64,000 bases of DNA from APNM01 sp040361335 (GCF_040361335.1 NZ_APNM01000003.1:62001-126000), one strand, 5' to 3'. Positions 28,354 through 37,420 are shown, counted from the first letter of the stretch. Numbers and translations: made by a program. The notes: generated by a model from the letters alone, not told the origin.

Positions 28354-29496
28354 ATGGCGGCTGAGACCGGCGACGCGGGCTACATGGCGCGCGCCGTCGC
28401 GCTGGCGCGGCGCGGCTGGTACGGCACGCCGCCGAACCCGCGCGTCGGCTGCGTGCTGGTACGCGACGGCACGGTGATCGGCGAGGGCTGGCACGCCCGG
28501 GCCGGCGACGCGCATGCCGAGGTCAACGCCCTGCGCGATGCCGCCGCCCGGGTCGGCGGTGCGCGCGGGGCCACCGCCTATGTGACCCTGGAACCCTGCC
28601 GCCACAGCGGTCGTACACCGCCCTGCACGGACGCCCTGATCGAAGCCGGGGTGTCGCGCGTGGTCGCGGGCATGACCGATCCCAATCCCTTGGTCGCCGG
28701 TGGCGGCCTGCGGGCGCTGGCGGCCGCGGGCATCGAGGTCGCCTCGGGGCTTCTGGCCGCGGATTGCGAAGCGTTGAATCCCGGTTTCTCCACGCGCATG
28801 CGCACGGGGCGCCCGCGCGTCCGGGTCAAGCTCGCGGCGAGCCTGGACGGCCGCACCGCCGGTGCCGACGGCGAGAGCCAGTGGATCACGGGCGAGGCGG
28901 CGCGTGCCGACGTGCACCGGTTGCGGGCCGAGTCGGGCGCGGTGGTCACCGGCACCGGCACCGCCCTGGCGGACGACCCGTCCCTGACCGTGCGTCTGCC
29001 GGCGGACGAGGCACCGGGCGGTCGCTGGCGCCAGCCGCTGCGTGTGGTGCTGGACAGCCGCCTGCGTCTGCCTCCGACCGCGCGCATGCTCGGTCTGCCG
29101 GGGCGCACATTGGTGTTCACGGCCGCGGCCGCGGGCCGCAACTGGGATGCGCTTGCCGTCGCCGGCGCGGAACTCCGCCGGGTGCCGGTATCCGATCAAG
29201 GCCTGGATTTGACGGCCGTGTTGCGGTCGCTGGCCACGGAGGACGAGATCAACGACGTTCTCGTGGAGGCGGGTCCGGTCCTGGCCGGGGCCCTGGTGGC
29301 CGCCGGACTGGCCGACGAACTGGTACTCTACGTCGCGCCCAGCGTGATCGGCGACGGTGGGCGGGGCCTGCTGCACCTGCCGGGCGTGACGCGATTCGCG
29401 GACCGGCGGTCGCTGGCCATCACGGATATCCGGGCGGTGGGCGACGATTGGCGGATCGTCGCGCGACCCGCCGGGACATCCGCCACGGATCGCTAA
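28354..29496 (+). CDS. ribD: Bifunctional riboflavin deaminase/reductase
   Basis: Catalyses the second and third steps of riboflavin synthesis. It has 380 residues. The N-terminal deaminase has zinc motifs HAEVNAL and PCRHSGRTPPC. The C-terminal NADPH reductase begins near RVRVKLAASLDGRTA and includes DDPSLTVRLP and VLVEAGPVLAGALV. The ATG at 28354 puts YMARAVALA nine residues in, as is usual; ATG 28345 is also possible. ribE follows after 16 bases. Confidence 0.95.
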   Translation: MAAETGDAGYMARAVALARRGWYGTPPNPRVGCVLVRDGTVIGEGWHARAGDAHAEVNALRDAAARVGGARGATAYVTLEPCRHSGRTPPCTDALIEAGVSRVVAGMTDPNPLVAGGGLRALAAAGIEVASGLLAADCEALNPGFSTRMRTGRPRVRVKLAASLDGRTAGADGESQWITGEAARADVHRLRAESGAVVTGTGTALADDPSLTVRLPADEAPGGRWRQPLRVVLDSRLRLPPTARMLGLPGRTLVFTAAAAGRNWDALAVAGAELRRVPVSDQGLDLTAVLRSLATEDEINDVLVEAGPVLAGALVAAGLADELVLYVAPSVIGDGGRGLLHLPGVTRFADRRSLAITDIRAVGDDWRIVARPAGTSATDR

Positions 29497-29512
29497 TCAC
29501 ACGACTGAGACT

Positions 29513-30124
29513 ATGTTCACTGGAATCGTACGCGGCGTCGGCCGCATCGCGTCGATCGAGGATCGCGGCGGCGACAGCCGCGTCGGGATCGATATCGCCG
29601 GCGTCGACCTGGGGCCGGTGGCGCCCGGCGACAGTATCGCGGTCGACGGCGTCTGCCTCACGGCGACGCGCGTCGGCGAGAGCGGTTTCGAGGCCGATGT
29701 CTCCGCCGAGACCCTGCGGGCGACCACCCTCGGCCGTCTCGGTCCGGATGCCCCGGTGAACCTGGAGCCGGCGCTGGCCGCCGGCGACCGGCTGGGGGGA
29801 CACCTCGTCAGCGGGCACGTGGACGGCGTCGGCGAGTTGGTCTCGCGGACCGAGGAGGCGCGCTCGCGCCGCCTGCGTTTCGCGGCGCCGGCGCCGCTGG
29901 CCCGTTACATCGCGGTCAAGGGCTCGATCACGGTGGACGGCGTGAGCCTGACGGTGAACGCCGTCGCGGGGGCCGAGTTCGAGGTGAATATCGTGCCCCA
30001 CACGTTGACCGCCACCAATCTGGGGGCGTTGGCCGCCGGCGACCAGGTCAACCTCGAGGTGGACCTGGTGGCGCGCTACCTGGAGCGCCTGCTCGACGAG
30101 CGCGGCGCTCCGACGGACAAATAG
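29513..30124 (+). CDS. ribE: Riboflavin synthase alpha subunit
   Basis: Dismutates two lumazines to riboflavin. A duplicated lumazine-binding barrel of 203 residues: the first repeat starts MFTGIVRGVGRI, and the second contains GHLVSGHVDGVGELV and VKGSITVDGVSLTVN. It is in the rib operon between ribD and ribBX with short spacers. Confidence 0.97.
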   Translation: MFTGIVRGVGRIASIEDRGGDSRVGIDIAGVDLGPVAPGDSIAVDGVCLTATRVGESGFEADVSAETLRATTLGRLGPDAPVNLEPALAAGDRLGGHLVSGHVDGVGELVSRTEEARSRRLRFAAPAPLARYIAVKGSITVDGVSLTVNAVAGAEFEVNIVPHTLTATNLGALAAGDQVNLEVDLVARYLERLLDERGAPTDK

Positions 30125-30141
30125 AACAGAGGACGAAGCCG

Positions 30142-31272
30142 ATGGCATTCAGCCCGATCGAAGACATCATCGCCGACATCAAGGCCGGTCGCATGGTGAT
30201 CATGCTGGACGACGCCGATCGCGAGAACGAGGGCGATCTGATCCTGGCGGCGGAGAAGACCCGCCCCGAGGACATCAATTTCATGGCTCGCTATGGCCGC
30301 GGCCTGATCTGCCTGACCCTGAGCCGCGAGCGCTGCCGGCAATTGCATCTGCCGCTCATGGTCACCGGCAACCAGGCGCAGCAGCACACCAATTTCACGG
30401 TCTCGATCGAAGCCGCGGAGGGCGTCACCACCGGTATCTCCGCGCACGATCGCGCGGCCACGGTCCAGGCGGCGGTCAAGCCCGACGCCAACCCATCCGA
30501 TCTGGTGCAGCCGGGCCACATCTTCCCCCTGATGGCCCAGCCGGGCGGTGTGCTGGCGCGCGCCGGCCATACCGAGGCGGGTTGCGACCTGGCGCGGCTG
30601 GCCGGCATGGAGCCGGCGTCGGTGATCGTCGAGATCCTGAACGAGGACGGCAGCATGGCGCGCCTGCCGGACCTGGAGAGGTTCGCCGCGGAGCACGACA
30701 TCAAGCTCGGCACCATCGCCGACTTGATCCGCTACCGCATCGCCAACGAGCGCACCGTGGTCCGGGTTACCGAGACCCCGGTGGAGACCGAGTACGGCCC
30801 GTTCACCCTCTACTCCTACGAGGACGAGGTCGACAAGGTCGTCCATCTCGCCCTGGTCAAGGGCGATATCGATCCGGACGAGCCCACCCTGGTGCGCGTC
30901 CACGTGCGCAATACCCTGGCGGACGTGCTCGGCGTGCGGCACCAGGAGTTCGGCTGGCCGCTGCGCAGCGCCCTGGCGCGGGTTGCCGAAGAGGGCAGCG
31001 GCGTCGTCGTCGTGCTGCGCAAGCCGGAATCGCCGCGCGAGCTGGTTCAACGCATTCGTCTGCTGGAGGGCGAGGTCGTGGACGAGGACGATCTGCTGTT
31101 CGAGCATCACCACGGTGACGGCGAGGAATCGCGCGAGCTACGGACCTACGGCATCGGCGCGCAGATCCTGACCGACCTCGGCGTCCAGCGCATGCGGGTG
31201 CTGTCCGCGCCGTTGCGGATGAACGCGATCTCCGGCTTCGGCCTGGAGGTCGTGGAGTACGTCCAGGATTAG
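30142..31272 (+). CDS. ribBX: DHBP synthase with degenerate GTP cyclohydrolase II domain (RibBX type)
   Basis: The N-terminal half (about 1-205) is an intact 3,4-dihydroxy-2-butanone 4-phosphate synthase with DDADRENEGDL and HTEAGCDLARLAG. The C-terminal half (about 206-376) has the RibA fold region but contains no cysteine at all, so the zinc site needed for cyclohydrolase II (normally SECLTGD...RCDC) is absent. The segment at that place reads RVHVRNTLADVLG. This corresponds to the known RibBX variant. A real RibA must be encoded elsewhere. Confidence 0.93.
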   Translation: MAFSPIEDIIADIKAGRMVIMLDDADRENEGDLILAAEKTRPEDINFMARYGRGLICLTLSRERCRQLHLPLMVTGNQAQQHTNFTVSIEAAEGVTTGISAHDRAATVQAAVKPDANPSDLVQPGHIFPLMAQPGGVLARAGHTEAGCDLARLAGMEPASVIVEILNEDGSMARLPDLERFAAEHDIKLGTIADLIRYRIANERTVVRVTETPVETEYGPFTLYSYEDEVDKVVHLALVKGDIDPDEPTLVRVHVRNTLADVLGVRHQEFGWPLRSALARVAEEGSGVVVVLRKPESPRELVQRIRLLEGEVVDEDDLLFEHHHGDGEESRELRTYGIGAQILTDLGVQRMRVLSAPLRMNAISGFGLEVVEYVQD

Positions 31273-31364
31273 TTGCCCCCGGCGCGGGGCGAGGTCGTGT
31301 ATCGAAAGGGGCGGGATAGTCCTTTTTTCAGCATCACCTCAGACCCCGCCGGTCGGTTGGGGCG

Positions 31365-31370
31365 TATAAT
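31365..31370 (+). promoter_or_regulatory. -10 element upstream of ribH
   Basis: A perfect TATAAT lies 46 bases before the ribH ATG in the 143-base gap after ribBX. No good -35 is visible at the right distance, so recognition would rely on the -10. Confidence 0.45.
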
Positions 31371-31415
31371 CGGCCCCGCTCAACGGTGGATTTCCAAGCT
31401 TTCGGAGTGCAGGCC

Positions 31416-31886
31416 ATGCGCAGCATCATCGGGGATTTCGAGGCCGACGGGGCGCGTTTCGCCATCGTCGCCACGCGTTGGAACGACACCATCGTCGACC
31501 GGCTGGTGGACGGGGCGCTGGAGGTGCTGCGCGACTGCGGCGTCGCCGAGGCCGACATCACCCTGGTCCGGGTGCCGGGCGCCTTCGAGGTGCCCATGGC
31601 GTGCGACCGGCTGGCCGACAGCGGCGACTATGATGCCGTGATCGCGCTCGGCGCGGTGATCCGGGGCGAAACCCCGCATTTCGACTTCGTCGCCGGAGAG
31701 TGCGCCCGCGGCGTGGCCGCCACCGCCCTGGAGTACGGCATCCCCGTGACCCTGGGCGTGATCACCGCGGATACCGTCGAGCAGGCCGAGGCGCGCTCGC
31801 AGCCGGACGAGGACCACAACAAGGGCGCGGAGGCCGCCAATGCCGCGGTCGAGATGGTGACCCTGTTCCGGCAGCTCGATGAATGA
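31416..31886 (+). CDS. ribH: 6,7-dimethyl-8-ribityllumazine synthase
   Basis: Condenses the RibB product with the RibD product to lumazine. The 156-residue protein shows FAIVATRWN, VPGAFEVP, ALGAVIRGETPHFDFV and PVTLGVITADT. The start ATG 31416 matches family length; a GTG ten codons earlier is less likely. Its stop overlaps the nusB ATG (ATGA). Confidence 0.96.
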   Translation: MRSIIGDFEADGARFAIVATRWNDTIVDRLVDGALEVLRDCGVAEADITLVRVPGAFEVPMACDRLADSGDYDAVIALGAVIRGETPHFDFVAGECARGVAATALEYGIPVTLGVITADTVEQAEARSQPDEDHNKGAEAANAAVEMVTLFRQLDE

Positions 31887-32344
31887 ACGATGCCATGACC
31901 ACCGCTGAGGGCGCGACCGGCAGCCGCCGCGCCGCCCGCCGCGCCGCCCTGCAGGCCCTGTACCAGTGGCAGGTTGCGACCACGGACGTCGGCGACCTGA
32001 TGCTCCAGTTCCGGCGCGGGGGCCATCTGCGCGGCGCCGACGCCGACTATTTCCGGACGCTGGTGGAGGGTACGGTCACCGCGGCGCCCGATCTGGAAGC
32101 CGTGTACGGCGAGTATCTGGACCGCCACCCGGCGCAACTCGATCCGGTCGAACGCGCCATCCTGCTACTGGGCGCCTACGAGCTGGCGGAACGCGTCGAG
32201 GTGCCCTACCGGGTCGTGATCAACGAGGCCCTGGAACTGGCCAAGGCCTTCGGCGCCACCGAGGGTCACCGCTACGTCAACGGTGTGCTGCATCGCTGTG
32301 CGGGTCACTGGCGGGCGGCCGAAGTCGATGCCAAGGGGGAGTGA
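31883..32344 (+). CDS. nusB: Transcription antitermination protein NusB
   Basis: An RNA-binding antitermination factor that pairs with NusE/S10 at rrn boxA. It has 153 residues, with the family start SRRAARRAALQALYQWQV and the conserved helices LDPVERAILLLGAYEL, VPYRVVINEALELAK and YVNGVLHR. Translationally coupled to ribH, as in many gammaproteobacteria. Confidence 0.96.
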   Translation: MNDAMTTAEGATGSRRAARRAALQALYQWQVATTDVGDLMLQFRRGGHLRGADADYFRTLVEGTVTAAPDLEAVYGEYLDRHPAQLDPVERAILLLGAYELAERVEVPYRVVINEALELAKAFGATEGHRYVNGVLHRCAGHWRAAEVDAKGE

Positions 32345-32347
32345 TCC

Positions 32348-32450
32348 GTGATTGGTGATTTGTGATTGGTTGGGAAGAGGGGGTTACGCTCTTTACCAAT
32401 CACCAATCACCAATCACCAATCACCAATCACCAATCACCAATCACCAATC
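32348..32450. repeat. Heptamer array (ACCAATC)8 with inverted GATTGGT arm
   Basis: Eight perfect ACCAATC copies fill 32395-32450. Upstream, 32348-32370 carries about three imperfect copies of the reverse complement (GATTGGT, GATTTGT, GATTGGT), so a hairpin or cruciform with sliding registers is possible. It occupies the whole nusB-thiL gap and ends six bases before the thiL ATG, where an SD would normally be. Confidence 0.85.
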
Positions 32451-32456
32451 ACGGCC

Positions 32457-33407
32457 ATGTCGGAGTTCGACGCCATCCGGAGCCTGATCGCCGACCTGCC
32501 GACGGCGCGAGCCGATGTAACGGTGGGGCCGGGTGACGATGGTGCGGTCCTGCGAACGCCGCCCGGCACCGAACTGGTCGTGGTCACCGATACCCTGGTG
32601 GCGGGCCGACATTTCCCCGAGGACACGCGCGCCGCCGACGTGGGTTGGAAAGCGCTGGCGGTCAACCTCAGCGATCTCGCGGCCATGGGCGCCGATGCCG
32701 GCTGGGCGGTGGTGGCGCTGACCGTGCCCGAACGCGATCCGGCCTGGCTGGATGGTTTCGCCGCCGGGCTCGGCGAGCTTCTGCGCGAGAGCGGTACCGC
32801 CCTGGTCGGCGGGGACCTGACCCGCGGCCCGCTCGCGGTCACCGTCACCGCCCTCGGCACCGTGCCCGCGGGCACGGCCCTGCGGCGCGACGGCGCCCGC
32901 CCCGGCGATCTGGTCTGCGTTACCGGCACCCTCGGCGATGCCGCCCTCGGGCTGGCGCGCTGGTCCGGCGGCGAGCCGCCCGCCGATCGGCGCGAGGCGC
33001 ACCTGCATACCCGACTCGCCCGGCCGCGGCCGCGGCCCGGCGCGCGCCTGCGGGGTCTCGCCCATGCCGCCGTGGATGTCTCCGACGGCCTCGCGGCGGA
33101 TCTCGGTCACCTGCTGGCGGCCAGCGGGGTCGGCGCCCGGATCGAGGTCGATCGCCTGCCGCGCTCGGCCGCCTTCGCGGCCCTGTGCCCGGCCGGTCGC
33201 CGCGCCGGCCTGCAACTCGCGGGGGGCGATGACTACGAGCTTTGCGTCACCCTGCCGCCGGAGGCCGTGGGGCCGGCGACCGCCGCGCTCGGCTGCGGCC
33301 TCACCCGCATCGGCCATATCGAGTCCGAGCCCGGTCTGCGCCTGGTGGATGCGACAGGCGCGCCGGTCGCGCCGCCCGGTGACGGCGGCTACGACCACTT
33401 CGGCTAG
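32457..33407 (+). CDS. thiL: Thiamine-monophosphate kinase
   Basis: Phosphorylates TMP to thiamine diphosphate. The 316-residue AIR-synthase-like protein shows GPGDDGAVL, VTDTLVAGRHFP, GWKALAVNLSDLAAMGA, GGDLTRGP, VDVSDGLAADLGHLL and GGDDYELC. ATG 32457 gives the normal MSEFDAIRSL start; the frame is open through the heptamer array upstream, but that would add a repeat-encoded NHQSPIT peptide. There is no SD. The gene usually next in relatives, pgpA, is absent. Confidence 0.95.
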   Translation: MSEFDAIRSLIADLPTARADVTVGPGDDGAVLRTPPGTELVVVTDTLVAGRHFPEDTRAADVGWKALAVNLSDLAAMGADAGWAVVALTVPERDPAWLDGFAAGLGELLRESGTALVGGDLTRGPLAVTVTALGTVPAGTALRRDGARPGDLVCVTGTLGDAALGLARWSGGEPPADRREAHLHTRLARPRPRPGARLRGLAHAAVDVSDGLAADLGHLLAASGVGARIEVDRLPRSAAFAALCPAGRRAGLQLAGGDDYELCVTLPPEAVGPATAALGCGLTRIGHIESEPGLRLVDATGAPVAPPGDGGYDHFG

Positions 33408-33410
33408 GGT

Positions 33411-34178
33411 GTGATCGAGCCGGCCGTTCTCCTGCTGCACCTGGGTCTGTTCGCGATCGCGTTCGCGGCCAATACCTTTTCCGCGCTGGCCGGCGGCGGG
33501 GCGGGGCTGGTGCAGTTCCCGGCGCTGATCTTCCTGGGATTGCCGTTCCCGGTGGCGCTGGCGACCCACAAGATCGCGTCCGTGGCCCTGGGCGCGGGTG
33601 CGACCCTGAGGCACTGGCGGGAGCGTCACCTGGAATGGCGTTTCGCCGCGCTCCTGCTGGCCTGCGGCCTGCCCGGGGTGCTCGCGGGATCGATCCTGGC
33701 CGTCAGCGTGCCGCCGCGTGCCGGCGAGGTGGCGCTGGGGCTGCTGACCATGGGACTGGGCCTCTACTCGGTGTTGCGGCCGGGGCTCGGCCAGACCGAG
33801 ACGCCGCGCCACCGTGACCGCGCCGGCCTGGTCGCCGGCGGTGCCGGGTTGTTCGCGATCGGCTTGGCCAACGGGGCGCTGGCGTCCGGCACCGGGCTGT
33901 TCGCCACGTTGCTGCTGGTGCGCTGGTTCGGTCTCGATTACCGGCGCGCGGTCGCCTATACGCTGGTTCTGGTGGGCCTGTTCTGGAACGGCACCGGGGC
34001 CCTGGCGCTGGCGTGGCTGAGCGACGTGCGCTGGGGTTGGCTTCCGGCCCTGCTGCTGGGGAGCGTGACCGGCGGCTATCTCGGGGCGCACCTGGCCATC
34101 GCCCGCGGCAACCGCCTGATCAAACGTTGCTACGAGGCGGTGACGATCGCGATCGGGATCAGTCTCCTGGCGCCCTGA
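33411..34178 (+). CDS. TSUP (TauE/SafE) family membrane permease
   Basis: A 255-residue inner-membrane protein with about eight hydrophobic helices, arranged as two related halves (FAANTFSALAGGGAGLVQFPAL and FAIGLANGALASGTGLFATLLLVRWFG). The family exports sulfite or sulfonate-type anions; the substrate cannot be told here. The start is a GTG four bases after thiL. It takes the position of pgpA. Confidence 0.85.
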   Translation: MIEPAVLLLHLGLFAIAFAANTFSALAGGGAGLVQFPALIFLGLPFPVALATHKIASVALGAGATLRHWRERHLEWRFAALLLACGLPGVLAGSILAVSVPPRAGEVALGLLTMGLGLYSVLRPGLGQTETPRHRDRAGLVAGGAGLFAIGLANGALASGTGLFATLLLVRWFGLDYRRAVAYTLVLVGLFWNGTGALALAWLSDVRWGWLPALLLGSVTGGYLGAHLAIARGNRLIKRCYEAVTIAIGISLLAP

Positions 34179-34224
34179 CGGCGATCGCCGTAAGCTGGAG
34201 GCGTCCACCCGGACGGTATCTGCC

Positions 34225-35064
34225 ATGGGTGACCGGAGCCGTCACAGTATCGGCGGGGTGCGGCGGTTCGCCGTGATCGACGACATACCGGCCGCTTTCT
34301 ACCCCAGCTACGATATCGCGCTACTCGCCGGCGAGCAGGTGCGTCTGCAATCGCTGCTCGCCGAGGTCGATCGCGGCGACCGGCCCGATTTCCGGGCCCA
34401 GTGCCGGCACGCCCGGGTGTGGTTCGGGGCGCGGGTACAGCGCTGGCTGGAATCCGGGATGCCCGTGCCGGCCGGCATGCCCGCGGAGCCGGATCTGGAA
34501 GCGATCGAGCCGCGCATCCTGCGGCGCAATGGCGTGGCGTTGGCGCGCTACGTCGCCGCCGGCGTCGACGGGGGTGACGACGAGCCGTTTTACGACGCCC
34601 TGATCGCGCGTTATCTGCGGGCGGTGCACGGTCGGCCCGTGGCCCGTCCGGGCGTGCGCGCAACGCTGGAGCCGCTGCACGAATCCCTGGCCCTGCGTCG
34701 CCTGTGGGCGGGCGTGCCGTCGCCGCGCGTGAGCGTGTACGAGAACGCGGATCCGGGATGGCGCGGACTGGATCGTGCCGGCGCGGTGGCCATTCTGCGG
34801 CGCTATGCGCGCCTGTATCGCGGACCGGGGCCGGTGCCGCCGTCACCCTTCGAGGCCGAGGCCGCCCGCGCCAAGTGGCGGCGCTTCTGTCGCCGGGCGA
34901 TCCTGCTGCCGGGGCTGGAGCCGGACCGGCTGTTCGATATCGCCGCGATACTCTGGCGGGACGCCGCGATCGGTTACGACCTGGAAGTCGGGCAGGACGG
35001 ACCGCGACTACGCCACCGGTTGCTCCATCTGGCCCAATGGCACCTGGCGCGGGCGCCGTCCTAG
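34225..35064 (+). CDS. Uncharacterised 279-residue protein
   Basis: Not recognised. A soluble protein rich in Arg, Ala and Leu, without signal peptide or membrane segment. The N-terminal part has FAVIDDIPAAFYPSYDIALLAGEQVRLQSLL; the C-terminal part has FDIAAILWRDAAIGYDLEVG and HLAQWHLARAPS. Codon use fits its neighbours, which supports a real gene. It overlaps the end of the convergent ankyrin gene by four bases. Confidence 0.7.
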   Translation: MGDRSRHSIGGVRRFAVIDDIPAAFYPSYDIALLAGEQVRLQSLLAEVDRGDRPDFRAQCRHARVWFGARVQRWLESGMPVPAGMPAEPDLEAIEPRILRRNGVALARYVAAGVDGGDDEPFYDALIARYLRAVHGRPVARPGVRATLEPLHESLALRRLWAGVPSPRVSVYENADPGWRGLDRAGAVAILRRYARLYRGPGPVPPSPFEAEAARAKWRRFCRRAILLPGLEPDRLFDIAAILWRDAAIGYDLEVGQDGPRLRHRLLHLAQWHLARAPS

Positions 35065-35924
35065 CGTCCGCTGTCCGAAGGCGCTCGTTCGGACCCGTCC
35101 GGCGCGCGGTCCGTTTCGGCACCGTGCGCGACCAGCAGTTCGGCGACCGCCGCCCGGTCCTGCTTGCGCGCGAGCGCCAGGGCGGAGACGCCGTCGACAT
35201 TCACGTCCGGGTCGGCGCCGTGCTCGAGCAGGATCCGCACGGTGTCCGGGTTGTCGCCGGTGACCGCCTGATAGAGCGGCGTCAGGCCCTTGTCGCTGCG
35301 GTGGTCGATGTCGGCGCCGGCTTCGAGCAGATAGGCCACCATCGGGGTGTGTCCGGCGCGAGCGGCCATGTGCAGCGGCGTATGCCCCTTGTCGTCCGCC
35401 AGGTCCACGCTCGCGCCGTTGGCTATCAGGGTGTGCGCCACCTCGGTGTTGCCGTGCCAATCCTGCCAGGCGGCCTGCCACAAGGGTGTCTGGTTCCACT
35501 GGTTGCGGGCGTCGACGCGGGCGCCGGCCGCCAGCAGCCGCCGGACCACGGCGGCATGGTTGCCCTCGGCGGCGAGATGCAGCGGCGTGAAACCGCTCTG
35601 GGTGTCGTAGACGTCGACCTCGGCGTCATGGTCCAGGAGGGTGCGCACGGCGGCAAGGCGGCCGCGCTTCGCCGCCTCGGCGAGCGGTGTGCGGCCGGCG
35701 GCGTTGCGGCCGTCCACGTCGGCCCCTTCTTCCAGAAGCCTCTCGATGGCCCGGGTGTCGCCGCGCGCCGCGGCATAGTGCAGACAGCTCCAGCGCCGGT
35801 GTTCGGCGTCGCCGAGGTGCAGGGTGCGCTGCGTCAGGCAGGTCGCATCCACCTGGGGTGACGCGAGCACGGCCCCGAGCACCGCCGCGGCCAGCAGGGC
35901 GAGGATCAGCAGGGCGCGCATCAT
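35061..35924 (-). CDS. Exported ankyrin-repeat protein
   Basis: 287 residues: a signal peptide or anchor (MRALLILALLAAAVLGAVLAS) followed by about six ankyrin repeats from residue 45 to 275. Repeats are marked by WSCLHYAAARGDTRAIERLL, GRTPLAEAAKRG, FTPLHLAAEGNHAAVV, QTPLWQAAWQDW, HTPLHMAARAG and LTPLYQAVTGD. It is probably a periplasmic or membrane-tethered protein-interaction module; the partner is unknown. The start could be either of two adjacent Met codons. Divergent from cysS. Confidence 0.88.
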   Translation of the reverse strand: MMRALLILALLAAAVLGAVLASPQVDATCLTQRTLHLGDAEHRRWSCLHYAAARGDTRAIERLLEEGADVDGRNAAGRTPLAEAAKRGRLAAVRTLLDHDAEVDVYDTQSGFTPLHLAAEGNHAAVVRRLLAAGARVDARNQWNQTPLWQAAWQDWHGNTEVAHTLIANGASVDLADDKGHTPLHMAARAGHTPMVAYLLEAGADIDHRSDKGLTPLYQAVTGDNPDTVRILLEHGADPDVNVDGVSALALARKQDRAAVAELLVAHGAETDRAPDGSERAPSDSGR

Positions 35925-36018
35925 GGGAACGGGGGAGCCGTGGGCATCCCCTTACTTTAGCGGCCGACGCCGCCAAGATACACTGTGCCGCCTTTACGGC
36001 GGTCGGACAGAGCAGCGG

Positions 36019-37407
36019 ATGGTGCGGATATACAACAGCCTCGGCGGGGAGAAGCAGCCCCTGGAACCCCTGGAGCCCGGGCGGGTACGGCTGTACGTCT
36101 GCGGCATCACCGTCTACGACTATTGCCATCTCGGCCATGCCAGGATGCTGGTGGTCTTCGACATGGTCGTGCGCTATCTGCGCGCCCTCGGCTACGAGGT
36201 GACCTACGTCCGCAACATCACCGACATCGACGACAAGATCATCAAGCGCGCCACCGAGACGGGCGAATCGCCGGAGGCGGTGGCGGAACGCTTCACCGTT
36301 GCGATGCACGAGGACATGGCGGCGCTGGGACTGGTGGCGCCCGACGAGGAGCCGCGCGCCACCGCCCACGTCGAGCAGATACGGGGCATGATCGCGCGCC
36401 TGCTGGACAAGGGGTACGCCTATGTCGGGGACAACGGCGACGTCTACTACGACGTCAGCCGTTTCGAGGGCTACGGTCGACTCTCCGGCAAGCGTCTGGG
36501 CGAGTTGCGCTCCGGCGCGCGCATCGCCGTCGACGAGGCCAAGACGGACCCCCTCGATTTCGTGCTCTGGAAGCCGGCCAAGCCGGGCGAGCCGAGCTGG
36601 GAGGCGCCCTGGGGCGCCGGCCGACCCGGCTGGCATATCGAGTGCTCGGCCATGTCCACGCATTGCCTGGGCGAGAGCTTCGATATCCACGGCGGCGGGC
36701 TCGATCTCAAGTTCCCCCACCACGAGAACGAGATCGCGCAGAGCGAGGCCGCCACGGGCAAACCCTTCGTGCGCATCTGGATGCACAACGGCTTCGTCAC
36801 CGTCGACGAGGAGAAGATGGCGAAGTCGCTCGGCAATTTCTTCACCATCCGGGATCTGCTGAGGGAGTATCGCGGCGAGGAAATCCGCTACTTCGTGCTG
36901 GGCAGCCATTACCGCAGTCCGCTGGCCTACAGCGACGAGCAGATGGCCTCGGCCCGGGCCGGCCTGACGCGCCTCTACACCGCCCTGCGCGGCATCGAGC
37001 CGGGCGCGCCCGCGGAGGATGCGCCCCAGGCGGCTCGCTTCGCCGAAGCGATGGCGGACGACTTCAACACCCCCGAGGCACTGGCGGTGCTGTTCGACCT
37101 GGCGCGCGAGATCAACCGGCTGCGCGACAGTGAGCCGGAACGGGCCGCGGCCCTCGCCGGCCTGATGCGGCGGCTGGGCGGCCGGATCGGGCTGCTACAG
37201 GAAGATCCCGCCGCCTACCTGCAGGGCGGCGACGATACCGGCCCGGACGCGGAGGACATCGAGGCCCGTATCGAAGCCCGGCGGGCGGCACGGCAACAGC
37301 GCGACTTCGCCGAGGCCGACCGCATCCGCGACGAACTGGCGGCCGAGGGCGTGCAACTCGAGGACGGGCCCGAGGGGACCACCTGGCGGCGGGTTGAAAG
37401 CCGTTAA
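36019..37407 (+). CDS. cysS: Cysteinyl-tRNA synthetase
   Basis: A class I synthetase of 462 residues. The N-terminus MVRIYNSLGGEKQPL precedes the zinc cysteine and HIGH-type motif LYVCGITVYDYCHLGHARM. Later come WHIECSAMS, the HHENEIAQSE zinc segment and the KMSKS-type EKMAKSLGNFF. The ATG at 36019 is the only start consistent with the family. A TACACT -10 candidate is at 35979. Confidence 0.97.
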   Translation: MVRIYNSLGGEKQPLEPLEPGRVRLYVCGITVYDYCHLGHARMLVVFDMVVRYLRALGYEVTYVRNITDIDDKIIKRATETGESPEAVAERFTVAMHEDMAALGLVAPDEEPRATAHVEQIRGMIARLLDKGYAYVGDNGDVYYDVSRFEGYGRLSGKRLGELRSGARIAVDEAKTDPLDFVLWKPAKPGEPSWEAPWGAGRPGWHIECSAMSTHCLGESFDIHGGGLDLKFPHHENEIAQSEAATGKPFVRIWMHNGFVTVDEEKMAKSLGNFFTIRDLLREYRGEEIRYFVLGSHYRSPLAYSDEQMASARAGLTRLYTALRGIEPGAPAEDAPQAARFAEAMADDFNTPEALAVLFDLAREINRLRDSEPERAAALAGLMRRLGGRIGLLQEDPAAYLQGGDDTGPDAEDIEARIEARRAARQQRDFAEADRIRDELAAEGVQLEDGPEGTTWRRVESR

Positions 37408-37420
37408 GGATTAATAAGGA

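Noticed and set aside
32395..32450. CRISPR array
   Set aside because: The units are contiguous 7-mers without spacers, and there are no cas genes. It is a simple tandem repeat.
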